Source: Macrothele yani | Lineage: Eukaryota; Arthropoda; Arachnida; Araneae; Macrothelidae | Length of the DNA stretch: 64,000 nt | Assembly: GCA_039090855.1 (NCBI GenBank) | Contig: CM077002.1 | Coordinates: 83,704,194-83,768,193 of the forward strand | Direction: 5' to 3' | Shown here: positions 12,201 through 23,600 of the stretch, in pieces | Layout: the number at the start of each line of letters is the position of its first letter | Numbering within the stretch: the first letter of the stretch is position 1 | The notes under the pieces: generated by a model | What the model was told of the DNA's origin: nothing | What the model saw: only the letters and a program-made list of their open reading frames with translations | Database searches by the model: none | Position numbers and translations under genes: made by a program

Positions 12201-13531
12201 CAATCCATGTGATATCACATAAGCAACTTTTTTTCTTTAAGTTGCACTTTGGCTGCAATAGCAGAATCAGGAAACATTTCTTTGAAAAGTTCAACTGTTT
12301 CAGTGCATGAAACAAAAGACATATTGTCCTTAGCAACTTTCATGGCCCATAATGCTTCGGCTTTAGCCAACTGTAAATCATGACTCAGTACTTCACTAAT
12401 ATTTGTTTTGGGCTGAAGATCCCGTCCTCCAAAGGCTTTCAGGATGGACTTATTTTGAAATTTACTTTGAAATTTCTGCAAATGTTTTTTTCCTTTATGA
12501 TGCGCTTTTACTTGTGAAAAGCCACTATTAGAAATGTTGAAAATTTCTGAACACAATATACACTTAGCAGAAAATATTGTTTCAGTTGCAGAACACCATT
12601 CTTTCAACTTCACTCCGTCCAATTCTTTGGCGAGCCACGCATCTTGAAATTTCGTTTTGGATTTAGGCATCTTAAACACTTGTATTACTAACCAGAAAAT
12701 GAAAGGGAAGTACAAAAACACGTTCCAATATTGCAAAACCAGACAACTTCCCGAAATTTGGCTGCGAGGATGTCAGAAGATATGAAAAAAAAAAAAAAAA
12801 AAAAAGCAGGTCACCACTAGAGAACTGAACCTGCACACAGCACAGAGAACACCATAAAAGACGTAAAACCAGAAACTATCATACGCATCTCACGCAAGTT
12901 CAGTCAAAGCGAGTCGGAGCCGAGATATATTGCGCATCGAAGGTCGCTGTCGCCGACGCATGATCGAAGGTCAATGATCACGTGCTCTACTGCCTGCCAA
13001 GATAATACTCAGCTACCATCCCATCGTCATTACCGGAGGTTACGGAAGGAGACCACATGTTTCCTCTTTGCTTCCACCCACCTGCGGTTTACAATAACAA
13101 AACATCAGCAGAAAGAGGAGGTTCCACAAGGCATGTACAAAAATAAAGTACGATCTTCTGCGTGCCACGGAGTTCGTCTGCAAAGCGCAAACCAGGGGTG
13201 AAAATGACCCCTCCCCTTTTCCCTTAGATCTCTTGTTACTCTCGAAAACTGTTCGAAGGCAAAAAAATGGAACGCCCGCCCCGAAGCAAGTGCATCTCGA
13301 TGGCGTCATTTTTCCCTCCCTTCAGCAGCACAGCATATAGGCTGTGTTTCTACAATAACAGGTCTTTTTACCTTACCGTAATGGTAAATTTATTGGCGTT
13401 AATAACGGTTGTGTTTTTAATAAAAATAAGCTTACGAAAATTTTAGGATGAATAGCAAATTTTAGGTCTAATTTTAGGAATTTAAGGAGGGTCACAAAAT
13501 ATTAGGAATTTTAGGAGGAATGCGATCCCTG
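9233..13531 (-). mobile_element. hAT-like DNA transposon, 4.3 kb
   Basis: The ends read CAGGGATC at 9233 and its reverse complement GATCCCTG at 13531, which fits the CAGNG-type ends of hAT transposons. The insertion site is known because the empty site exists in repeat X at about 5585-5600. The exact flanking duplication is GTTGCC (9227-9232 and 13532-13537), 6 bp rather than the 8 bp usual for hAT. Both ends carry several copies of ATTTTAGGA on the same strand (9257-9325 and 13435-13520). A run of about 21 A's lies near 12785. Confidence 0.85.
10236..12670 (-). pseudogene. hAT-family transposase, frameshifted
   Basis: The start MPKSKTKFQDAWL at 12670 begins an N-terminal zinc-finger-like region (CILCSEIF, then an H-x5-H pair) that ends at 12215. 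The middle part (12108-11551) holds DSPNVNKCF and CNLHVVSNAF. The C-terminal part (11669-10236) has the hAT dimerisation signature HGNADAERGFSVN, then a Lys/Glu-rich coiled-coil tail of about 100 residues. Single-base frame changes fall near 12235 in an A-rich run, again near 12160, and near 11660. The first catalytic Asp is probably in the AFDETTN segment near 12130, between the open frames. The protein would excise and reinsert the element; as read it is broken. Confidence 0.83.
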
Positions 13532-13644
13532 GTTGCCATGTTTCCATAATTTGCTCATTTCTTTAGTGCCTTGTTTAAAATGATACATACAAATTTCATT
13601 GACTGTGAACAGGCAACTGAAAAAGTTGTGTGTGTGTGTGATAT

Positions 13645-16494
13645 CATCATCATCATCATTGTCAACCATTATCAATCCACTGCTGGACGAAGGTCTCCCC
13701 AAGTTTCCTCCACAACGGTCTGTCTTGTGCCAGTCTCCTCCATGTCACCCCTGCATACTTTCGAATTTCATCCACCCATCTCCCATGTGGTCTTCTTCTG
13801 GGTCTTTTCCTGTCCCTTGGAATCCAATCTAAAATTTCGGCTGTCCATCGATGATCTGTCCTTCTGGCAGTATGTCCAGCCCATTGCCATTTCAGGGATT
13901 TAACTCTGATCATGATGTCTTCCACTCTTGTCATTTTTCGGATCCACGAGTTCCTCTTCTTATCTCTCCTGGTTACACCAAGTATGCACCTCTCCATGCT
14001 GCTTTGAGTTGTCTGCAGCCTTTGTATGTCTCTTTTAGTTAAGGTCCACGTCTCTGCACCATACGTAAGCACTGGAAGGATGCATTGATCAAACACTTTT
14101 CTTTTAAGACATAATGGCATATTGCTCTTGAAAATTATGCTGTTTCTTCCAAAAGCTCTCCAGGCAAGTTTTGTACGCCGATTAATTTCTTCATCAATGT
14201 GACCCTCACTTGATATCTGCTGTCCAAGATAAACGTACGTGTCTGTTATCTCCAGCTTTTCTCCATCAATCGATAAATCTTCATTTCTTGTAAAAGCATT
14301 GAACATCACTTTTGTCTTCTGAAAGTTCATTTTTAATCCCACTTCTTTACTCTTGTCAGCAAGTTCCTGGATCATACTCTGCAGCTCTGATGGGCTAGTT
14401 GCAAAAATGACTACGTCATCAGCAAAACGAAGGTGGGTTAGATAATCTCCATTAATCTTTATCCCCTTGTTTTCCCAGCTCAGCGACTGAAAAACACCCT
14501 CCAATGCGGCATTAAAGAGCTTCGGAGATATGGTGTCACCTTGTCTCACTCCCTTTCCAATTTTTATGTGTGTTGTATTTTCAAACAGCCTAATCTTTGC
14601 ACTTGCATTTTCATAGATGTTATTAATATTATTAATGTATGCATCTTCAATACCGCAGGTTTTCAGAGCCATTGTAACTGCTGATGGTTTCACCGAATCA
14701 AAGGCTTTTTCATAATCGATAAAAGCCATGCACAATGGAAGTTCATATTCTTTCGCTCTTTCAATTAGTTCTCTCAGCACATGGATATGATCTATTGTGC
14801 TGTAGCCACTCCTGAATCCAGCTTGTTCTCTCGGTTGAGCCATGTCCAGTGTTACCTTCAAGCGGTGTGAAAGAACTTTAGTGAAGATTTTATAAACTAC
14901 TGATAGGAGGCTGATAGGTCTGTAGTTTCCGAGATCCTCAATGTCACCTTTCTTATGTAGCAGGATCATTGTAGCGGTGTTCCAATCTTCAGGAATCTTT
15001 CCTTCATTAAGGCATCGAGTGAAAATTTGGGCGAGTACTGTTTCGATTTCTCCACTTGCTTCTTGTATGATGTCTACAGTAATTCCATCTTCTCCTGGAG
15101 CTTTTCCCCGCTTCATGTTCTTGATTGCATGTGCAACTTCTGCTGGAAGGACTGGAGGAACTCTGGTACTGGTATCTTTCATGATGTCTGGAGTGCATGT
15201 ATCATCCCTTTCATATAATTTGGAGTAGAAATCTTTCACTCTTGTCAAAATTTCGCCTCTATTTCTTGTTACAGAACCATCTTCTTTTCTCAGTGCCATA
15301 ATCTGTTTTCTTCCCTTACTGAGATGTCCCTTTGCTATCTTTAGGCTTTGGTTGTTTTCAATTGCTTTCCTCACTAGTTCACAGTTGAATTTTCTTACGT
15401 CTTCAGTGATACGTTTTCGTACTGTCTTGCATAGCTCTATATATTCCACTTTGGAAGTCACATCTTCTTTAGTTGTCCTCATCTCTCTTCTTTTTGCATC
15501 AACATTTTCGTTTTTCCTGATAATTTATTTACATGCAACTTGTTCTTAGACCCAGCTAATTTTGTTGCTGTTTCCATAAGAGCTTTGGTTACTTTTCTGT
15601 TAACTTCAGAGATGTCCACTTCTTCCGATGTTAGGCCTTCTAAAGCAGAGAACCTGTTCTTCAGTTCCAACTTGAAGGTATTATGGTGTTTTTTAAGGTT
15701 GGTTATGTCAATAGATTTTGTTTGTCTTATGAGCTTGCCACGTTCAAGTTTAGTGTTGAGGTGCATCTTACATCTCACCAATCTATGGTCACTACTTGTG
15801 TTGAACTTGTTTATCACACTGCAGTCTTCTATGACGAATTTTTTGTTACACATAATAAAATCAATTTCACTTGTCATCCCATTTGGATGTCTCCATGTCC
15901 ATTTCCTGTGTGGCTTTTTCTTGAAGAAGGAGTTCAAGATGAAAAACCCTTCTGCCTCTGCAAACTCAACGAGAGTATTTCCACGCTGGTTTCTGTTGCC
16001 GTGACCGAATTTACCTACTGAAGTTTCATTCTGTTGCCGTTGCCCTATTTTTGCATTGAAATCTCCCATAATTATTTTCAAGTGCTGCTTACCTTTATTA
16101 TTTAGATGACAAATTTCCTCATAAAATTCTTCAATTTCTTCTTCAGGATGACTTGTGGTGGGTGCATAAGTTTGAATAATCCGAGCCTGGTATCTTCTCG
16201 ATAGTTGGATAACGAGTCGTGCAGCTCTGTCAGAGGAACTTTCAACTTCTACCACTTTATCCTTCAGTTTCTTGTTTATTATAAATCCAACACCACTAGT
16301 TCTGCCAGTATCTGTCCCACGATAGTAGAAGAGATGTCCACTTTTCAGTTCGATGAGATCTTCTCCTTTTCTCCTTACCTCACTTAGCCCCACAATGTCC
16401 CACTTGATCCTTTGTAGTTCCTCTTCCAATTCAAGAAGCCTTGAATCAGAAGATAGGGAGCGTCCATTGTACGTTGCCAAGGTCAGCATCAGAT
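13645..16494 (-). mobile_element. RTE-type LINE, copy B (5' truncated, nearly intact coding)
   Basis: The 3' tail (TCA)n starts at about 13645. The homology to copy C stops at about 16494, just upstream of the LMLTLATYNGRS codons, where a (TA)n run begins. The 5' untranslated region and N-terminus are therefore missing. The translated sequence is much closer to copy C than to copy A, although A and B share the same 3' flanking repeat X. Confidence 0.9.
13662..15482 (-). pseudogene. RTE copy B reverse transcriptase half
   Basis: This 606-residue open frame begins inside the protein at MRTTKEDVTSKVE and runs to the natural end (WIDNG). Motifs in order are NYRPISLLSVVYKIF, QAGFRSGYSTID, AFIDYEKAFDSVK, GVRQGDTISPK and the catalytic LRFADDVVIFA, followed by a C-terminal RPRRRPHGRWVDEIRKYAG region. 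The frame is separated from the endonuclease half only by a one-base deletion: a run of five T's near 15491-15495 where copy C has six. Without that base the two halves would be one protein, so this is either a very recent mutation or a homopolymer error. Confidence 0.9.
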
Positions 16495-16496
16495 AT
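15479..16496 (-). pseudogene. RTE copy B endonuclease half, 5' truncated
   Basis: This frame encodes the apurinic-type endonuclease: TYNGRSL, SEVRR, GDFNAKIG, WTWRHPNG, EIDFIM and SSDHRLV, in the order seen in copy C. Open frame continues upstream to 16564, but those codons come from the flanking (TA)n and unrelated sequence (residues IYIYIY) and are not part of the element. The natural initiator region of the family is missing. The frame ends at the one-base deletion near 15491. Confidence 0.88.
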
Positions 16497-16965
16497 ATAT
16501 ATATATATATGGGTGAAAAATCAGAATGTACAGAATGCAGCATCAGCAAGACAGAATTGCCCACTGTAATGTATTTATATAAATATTAAACTGGAGCACA
16601 CTCCTATATTCACAAAATAAAATTACTGAAAACAAAACAAAATAACATGGTTAAAAAAAATTGGTTTAAACACAGTTTATTTTTTCTTGTGTTGTTTTGT
16701 TGTACTGTTAGAACATCAGCTCAAATTTCCTTTTGTGAGAAAGCCTTGCTTTCTTCTCAGCAGGTTCTGCAGCCAAATTCATCTTTTGTTGACTGCAGCA
16801 TCACAGCATTAATTGTTTTTCTTTTCTTCCCATTTCTTCATTGTTGCTTTTCTTTCTTTCTTTTTGTTTTCTTTTATGTCCTCAGATGAAAATAATTTTA
16901 TCCACCATGCTGAAAGAACTTTCAACTCAGAGGACCATGAATGCAAGTTATCAAAGCTTCCACCA
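16497..16965. other. Gene-free stretch
   Basis: After the (TA)n run at the truncated 5' end of RTE copy B there is AT-rich sequence with long pyrimidine tracts. No gene or repeat is recognised. Confidence 0.6.
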
Positions 16966-17181
16966 TTTTTTTCTTATTGGAGGTTTAACGGCCACTATGA
17001 GCAACTCAGTGGGCTATAAGCAGTCACCCATTCCTAATTTAGGGCCAATGGTCTCACGGAAGAGAGAGAGCGAGCACCGTAAGACAAACACAACATCCAT
17101 GCCTCACTGGGATTCAAAGCCGAACCCATCTCAGACAAATGATCAGAAGCCATCACTTAGACCACTGTACCACCGAGGCAG
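16966..17181 (-). mobile_element. tRNA-derived SINE (family 1, copy 2), diverged
   Basis: It matches the SINE at 8891-9120 along its whole length, with many substitutions. Box A reads TGGTACAGTGG and box B has decayed (GGCTTTGAATCC). The T run at 16966 is the remnant of the poly(A) tail. Diverged flanks GCTTCCAC (16955-16962) and GCTTTCAC (about 17183-17190) may be the target duplication. An old copy. Confidence 0.85.
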
Positions 17182-19107
17182 CGCTTTCACGATTCTAGAT
17201 AAAACAGTGTAATTTTGACATCATGAATACTTTTGAACACCATACACGAATTCTTACAAATTTTCCGACTTTGTCACTTTTGTTTTTGGAAATTTTCGCC
17301 TGTCTTATCAAACTTAAATGCAAACTTTCTCAACCATTTTCAAGCTGAAATAAAAAAACTTATGAAATTATATGATATCTAACAACAATAGTGGACTGAA
17401 GGACCATCGCGAGAAAAAAAAATTACTGAAGAAATCTCCACTTCTCCTACCTTCCTTTTTTGAAAGTTTTAAAAGATGGAATTCCATCCTCCGTTGGAAA
17501 AAACAACACCCCAGCCCCTTTTCCCGCAGACCATCACCAATACCCAAAAGATCTCCATTCAGTTGTACATCGATCTCATTCATAACCCAACTAATAACAG
17601 AAAAGGCGGTTCCTCAAATCTGACTAAGGATCTCGTGCCTCAAGTTACAGGGAAATTTTTGCACCATCTAACTTCCATTTTCAAATATTGTTGCCTACAG
17701 TTTCAAGCTGAAATACAAACATTTATACGATAAAATCATATTTAAATAAATACTGGACAGAAGCAACATCAAGAGAAAAAAAAACTATGATTACGTGGGA
17801 AATCTTCACTCCGTTTAACTTCCATTTTCGAAAGGGCTGTGTGTGTGTTGGGGGGGGGGGGTTAGTGGATGGTATTTCGGCTTTTGAAAGATGAAATTTC
17901 TTCCACTACCCCCCCCCCCCACTCATAAATACCATGGACGATATTTCGACTTTTGAAAGGCAAAATACTGTCAATATATATTTCATAATATATATTGAAA
18001 AATAATAGAATCTATTTAATAATATATTTCATTTTTTGAAAGACGAAATACCATCCACTACTGCCCCCTCCCAATTCTTTTCAGTTCTGCAACAATCTTG
18101 AGAATAACCAGAATGAGATGACGAAAAAAGCAGAATTCCGTGAATCTGCGGAAGAATCTCATGTACGAAAATTTGCATAGCAAAGCACAAACATATCCCA
18201 AAGCAGTAGTGAATGCAGTAGAGTACTTTTACTGCTGCTTTTACAATGGTGTTTGAAAAAGGATGATACCTTTCGCATGTGCAGATAATGGGGCAGGATG
18301 TCCTGTGCTCCCTTGCAACCAACGTGAGCTTTATTCATGATGGCACACATAAGGTTAATTGTCAATTGGAGAGATAAATTGGCTCTACCTTGTCACAACT
18401 TTTAGTGCATCAGTGACCCATTTGTCGAAAGTTCTAAAGTTGAAGGCATTACTTTACATTCAACATATGTAACCACATAAGAGATTACATGACACAATGA
18501 CAGGCATCAATAAAATGAAAATAAACCCCATACTCATACTGCATTATTAACAAAACTGTTTTAGACACTAATTAACATTGATACAAAACTTCATATACTG
18601 TGCAAAAAGAAAATGAATGAATTTCATGAAAAACATGAATCGGAAAGAATATTGCTTCAAATTTAAAATATAAGCATTAATCCAAAAAATATGGATTTTC
18701 ATCGTTAATAATGTGCAACTTTACATTATTTAACTGTTATACCATAGGTTTTAACTTACCAGTCGTATATAAACATATACAGTATGTATGAACTCTGAAG
18801 TCAACCTCTCCCCCAGTAAATTTTTAACTTTATGTTTAAGACTAAAATATACAAATTAAACTGAATAAAATACTGTCAATTATTTGTCTTAAATGTAAAG
18901 TTAAAAATTTACTACTGGAGGAGAGGTTGACTTCAGAGTTTATACATACAGCACATAGCTATATTGGCAGGAAGTTAAAAGTACAACTCTTAAATAATTA
19001 CTTCAAAATTTCTCTTTAATCAATATGGTTGGAATATGGAAAACAATTTGAAGTGCACCATACATCGCCCTGATACCTTTAATAATGTATTTATATATAT
19101 ATTATAA
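17182..19107. other. Gene-free stretch with local duplications and a foldback
   Basis: No gene was recognised. A diverged direct duplication of about 140 bp is visible: 17330-17475 resembles 17690-17840 (shared phrase TTTCAAGCTGAAAT plus GGACHGAAG). Between 17840 and 18070 an 11-12 base G run and a C run flank inverted and direct copies of a TGGATGGTATTTCGGCTTTTG-like phrase. A foldback MITE lies at 18781-18952. Confidence 0.6.
18781..18952. repeat. Foldback MITE with ~65-bp arms
   Basis: The left arm (18781-18842) reads from GTATGTATGAACTCTGAAGT through TAAATTTTTAACTTTA. The right arm (18886-18951) is its reverse complement with a few changes, including a 3-base insertion. The ~43-bp centre is AT-rich and non-coding. 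This is the form of a non-autonomous DNA transposon, but the family and target duplication could not be assigned. Confidence 0.75.
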
Positions 19108-22100
19108 TCATCATTGCCAACCATTATCAATCCACTGTTGGATGAAAGTCTCTCCAAGTTTTCTCCACAACTGTCTGTCTTGAGCCACTTTCCTCTATGT
19201 CACTCTGACATGCTTTCGAATTTCATCCATCCATCTTCCATGTGATATTCTTCTAGGTCTTTTTCTGTCCCTTGGTATCCAGTCTAAAATTCTGGTTGTT
19301 CACCGTTGGTCCATTCTTCTGGCAACATATCCAGCTCATTGCCATTTCAGGGATTTTACTGTGATCATGATGTCTTCCACTCTTGTCATTTTTCTTATCC
19401 ATGAGTTCCTCTTATCTTTCCTGGTTACACCAAGCATGCACATCTCCATGCTTCTTTCAGTTGTCTGCAGCCTTTGTATCTCTTTTTTGGTTAAGGTCCA
19501 TGTCTCTGCTCCATATGTAAGAACTGGAAGGATGTACTGATTAAACACTTTATTTTTAAGACATAATGGCATATTGCTTTTGAAAATTATACTGTTTCTT
19601 CCAAAAACTCTCCAACCAAGTTTTATACATTGATTAATTTCCTCATCAACATGACCTTTGCTTGATATCTGTTGTCCAAAGTAAATGTAGGGAATCAGTT
19701 ACCTTGAGCTTTTCCCCTATTAATAGCAAAATCTTCATTTCTTGTAAAAACACTGTATATCAGTTTTGTCTTCTGAAAGTTCATTTTTAATCCCACTTCT
19801 TTACTCTTGTCAGTAAGTTTTCGGATTATACTCTGCAGCTCTGAAGGAGCAGTTTCAAAAATAATTACATCATCAGCAAAACGAAGGTGAGTTAAATAAT
19901 CTCCATTAATCTTTATTCCCTTGTTTTCTCAGTTCAGTGATTGAAAAACACTTTGCAGCATGGCATTTAAGAGTTTGGGAGATATAGTGTCACCTTGTCT
20001 TATTCCCTTTCTAATTTTTATTGGTGCTGTATCCTCAAATATCCGAAAGTTTGCACTTGCATTTTCACAGATGTTATTAATAATGCTATGTGTGCATTTT
20101 CAATACCTCAGGATTTCAAAGCCATTGTAACTGCAGATGGTTTCACAGAATCAAAGGACTTTTCATATTCAATAAAAGCCACGCATAATGGAAGTTCATA
20201 TTCCCTTGTTCTTTCAATTAGTTCTCTCAGTACATGGATATGATCTATGGTGCTGTAGCCACTCCTGAATCCAGCTTGTTCTCTTGGTTTAGCTGTGTCC
20301 AATGTTACCGTCAAGGGCTGTGAAAGAACCTTAGAGAAGATTTTATAAACCACTGAAAGGAGGCTAATGAGCCTGTCGTTCCTGAGATCCTCAATGTCAC
20401 CTTTTTTATGTAGCAGGATCATTGTAGCATTGTTCCAATCCTCAGGAATTTTTTCTTCATTGAGACATTTAGTGAAAACTTGAGTGAGTGTAGTTTCTAT
20501 TTCTCCACTTGCTTCTTTTTAATGTCATACAGTAATCTGATCTTCTCCAGGAGCTCTTACCCATTTGATGTTCTTAATTGTTGTGCAATTTCTGTTGGAA
20601 GGACTGGAGGAAATTTGGTACTGGTACCTTTCTTAAAGACTGGAATAGGTGTATATCTCTTTCATACAGTTTTCTGTAGAAATCTTTCACTCTTGTCAAA
20701 ATTTCACCTCTATTTCTTGTTACTAACTATCATCTTTTCTCAGTGAAATAATCTCTTTTCTTCTCTTACTAAGATGCTCCTTTGCTTTCTTCAGTCTTTG
20801 GTTATTTTCAATTGCTTTTCTCACTAGCTCACAATTGAATTTCCTTAATTCTTCAGTGATACTTTTCCAAACTGTCTTGTATAGCTCTATATATTCCGCT
20901 TTGGAAGTTAAACTTTCTTTATTTGTCCTCATCTCCATTCTTTTTTGTATCAGCATTTTTGTTGCTGTTTCCATAAGAGCCTTGGCTAGTTTTCTGTTAA
21001 CTTCAGAGATGTCCACTTCTTCCGATGTTAGACTTTCTAGAGCAGAGAATTGGTTCCTCAGTTCCAATTTGAAGGCATCATGATGATTTTTAAGGCTGGT
21101 AATATCAATACATTTTGTTTGATTTATGAGCCCGCCCCGCTCGAGTTTAGTGTTGAAGTGCATCTTACATCTCACCATTCTATGGTCATTTACCTGTGTT
21201 GAACCTGTTTATCACATAGCAATCTTCAATGACAAATTTCTTGTTACACATAATAAAATCAATTTCACTTGTTATCCCATTGGGATGTCTTCGTGTTCAT
21301 TTCTTATGTGGCTTTTTCTTGAAAAAGGAGTTCACGATAAAAACTTTTCTGCCTCTACAAACTCTACAAGAATATTTCCATGCTGGCTTCTGTTGCTGTG
21401 ACCGAATTTACACCTACTGAAGTTTCGTTCTGATGCTGTTGCTCTATTTTCACATTGAAATCACCCATAATGATCTTCAAGTGCTGCTTGCCCTTGTTAT
21501 TTAGATGCCAAGTTTCCTCATGAAATTTTTCAATTTCTTCCTCAGGATGACTTGTAGTGGGTACACAAGCTTGAATAACCTGATCTGGTATCTTTTTGAG
21601 AGTTAGATAAAGAGTTGCACAGCTCTGTCAAAGGAACTTTCAAATTCTAGAACTTTATCCTTCAATTTATTGTTTATTACAAATCCAACACCTCTAGTTC
21701 TGCCAGTATCTGTCCCACAATAGTAGATGTCCACTTTTCTGTTCAACGAGATCCTTGCCCTTTCTTCTCACCTCACTTAGCCTGACAATATTCCACTTGA
21801 TTCTTTGTAGTTCCTTCTCCATTTCAAGGAGCCTTGAATCAGAAGATAGAGGGCGTCCATTGAAAGTAGCCAAGGTCAGCATCAGATAGCAGCCTAGTCT
21901 GGTCCTATGGTGATTCTTAGCACCCTCTGCCTTCATCTTGCACTGCCTTGGCCAGGTACATTCCAGCTGCCGGAGACTGAGGGCCAAGATTTAAGTTGTG
22001 GATTCATTTTGGAGGGGTTTGGCCATAACTCACTACGTTGGCCAAGTGGGTTGGTGAGTGTGGGATAACATTTCCTCCATATTCCTGGTGGTATAATTTT

Positions 22101-22230
22101 ACTGCAATGCAGCGGTCGTCAGAGCCCCTTCAGTGGAAACAGGAAGCACCAAGAGAAGGCAGGCTTGACATTTGTCAAGGAGAGGCTATGATATATTTGT
22201 GCATCACCTGACCTTGCAACCTTGCATCCC
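19108..22230 (-). mobile_element. RTE-type LINE, copy D (old, full length)
   Basis: A (TCATCA) tail near 19108 marks the 3' end. The 5' end (GCATCCC) at 22230 matches the family terminus. The sequence aligns to copy C throughout but with heavy substitution and small indels, so it belongs to an older or different subfamily. It ends about 8 bp from the long-TIR transposon that starts at 22238. Confidence 0.88.
19336..21987 (-). pseudogene. RTE copy D polyprotein, heavily broken
   Basis: Remnants in order from the N-terminus are: 21987-21694 (LMLTLATFNGRPL, endonuclease start), 21178-20723 (linker, MVRCKMHFNTKLERG onward), 20422-20108 (ILLHKKGDIEDLRND, QAGFRSGYSTIDH, reverse transcriptase) and 19572-19336 (CILPVLTYGAETW equivalent). 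Intervening parts, including the catalytic FADD region near 19880, are readable only across frame changes. The protein is non-functional. Confidence 0.88.
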
Positions 22231-22237
22231 ATTTAAT

Positions 22238-22910
22238 ATAGGGTCATTATTCCACATGAAATCACCAGATTTAAAAAAAAAAATCGCAGTTGTAGGCTTT
22301 TTGAGTTTCCTCATTTTTTTATATGCTACATACAGTACAACATAAAAGTACCCTGAAAACAAAGTTTGCGATTTATTTTCCTAACCCCTTTAGTGATAAG
22401 GATCCTCAAACCACCAAAATAAGCTAAAATAAGGGTTAATATTAATTAACACAAATTGAATAATTGCGGAGATAATGATACTTAATGGGTGCCTAAATAG
22501 AGTAATAACCTGTACATTCATATGTAATACCCTTATTTCCATAGCATAATAATTCATCAGGTTGTAGGGGGGTCAAATTCAAGGTCACTGTGCCAATTTC
22601 GCCACTTTTAGGCAGCGTTTTTATACCAGAAGGGTACTTAAACACAAAGTGAATATTTTTTCAGGCAATCCTCATAAGTTGCTAAGAATATTAAAGCATA
22701 TTTCAACCTGTGTTATGTTTCCCTTTTTTAATCAGAAAATATTTTATAACTGCAACATTGCCAAAATTTCTGTTTTTGGGATACAATAAATCAAAAGGGG
22801 TAGCAGATGAACACCTTATTTTTTTCTGAGGACTATCTTCTATTGCATATCTAAATATTCTCATAGTTTTGTTTTGTGTTTCACAATAGTTCCCGAAATA
22901 ATGATAATAC
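22238..22910 (+). repeat. Left long terminal inverted repeat
   Basis: It is non-coding. It pairs with 30100-30754 over its whole length with scattered substitutions and small indels. Shared landmarks are GGGTCATT at the tip, TTATGCTATGGAAAT-type sequence near 22545 and CTATTGCATATCTAAATATT near 22840. Confidence 0.88.
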
Positions 22911-23600
22911 ACATTTGCTCTTCATGGTATGCAATTTTTAATCCAACATGAAATAGTTGGTATATTTAATCCAACAGGAAATAGTTAGTAGTACATGCAT
23001 TTAATAAATATGTTTATTTTAATACATTAAAAATGTATATAATTGTTTTGCAAAGTAATAAGGCCAGTCATTGTTAATATGCTACTGCAATACCCCCCCC
23101 CATTTGTTTCCAAAAAATGTTCCAAACAAATTCTTATTAGCATTCATGTTGTAGGTCTTTTTGTTAAAATATAATGCCCTTGCCCAATTTTAAGGGTTTT
23201 ACAAAAGTAATGCATTTAAAAAATAACATGTCATCATTCATGGCAGTCTGATATGTTGAAGGACTTTCAGTGTTGGATGATACAATACAATCAGATGTTG
23301 CATCATCCACCTCAAGTAGCAGAACTCAACTCCACTGTCAATTCAGGCAGCTTAGAATCTTTGAGGGTGAAACCTTCAAGTCTCTTAGCTTTGTTTCAAA
23401 TTTATAGTATCAGTGTTGTAAATATGCATAATTTCTATGCAAATCAGATTTGCTGAATTAGTTTCAAAGTTGTGTAATCCAAATTTTTGATTAATGCTAC
23501 AAATTCAGAAATTATTTGTATCATAAGTGTATTCAGTAATGCAGTGTTGAGTTGGTGTCTTGACTGAGGAAGACTGTACTAATGCATCACACAGCTCTTT
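22911..23600. other. Non-coding part of the long-TIR transposon
   Basis: AT-rich sequence between the left TIR and PLE-2. It holds a short direct repeat (TTTAATCCAACA...GAAATAGTT, near 22936 and 22966) and a run of nine C's near 23092. No gene was recognised. The 5' boundary of PLE-2 could not be fixed and may lie between 23540 and 23620. Confidence 0.5.

Larger units (their letters stand above)
9153..13644 (+). repeat. Flank repeat X (second copy), split by the hAT element
   Basis: Positions 9153-9232 and 13532-13644 together match 5524-5715. The match starts at AAAAGTTAACTAGAAAACAC and ends in the same GTGTGTG-ATAT run before an RTE 3' tail. The hAT element 9233-13531 interrupts it between GAGTTGCC and ATGTTTCC. 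Confidence 0.85.
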
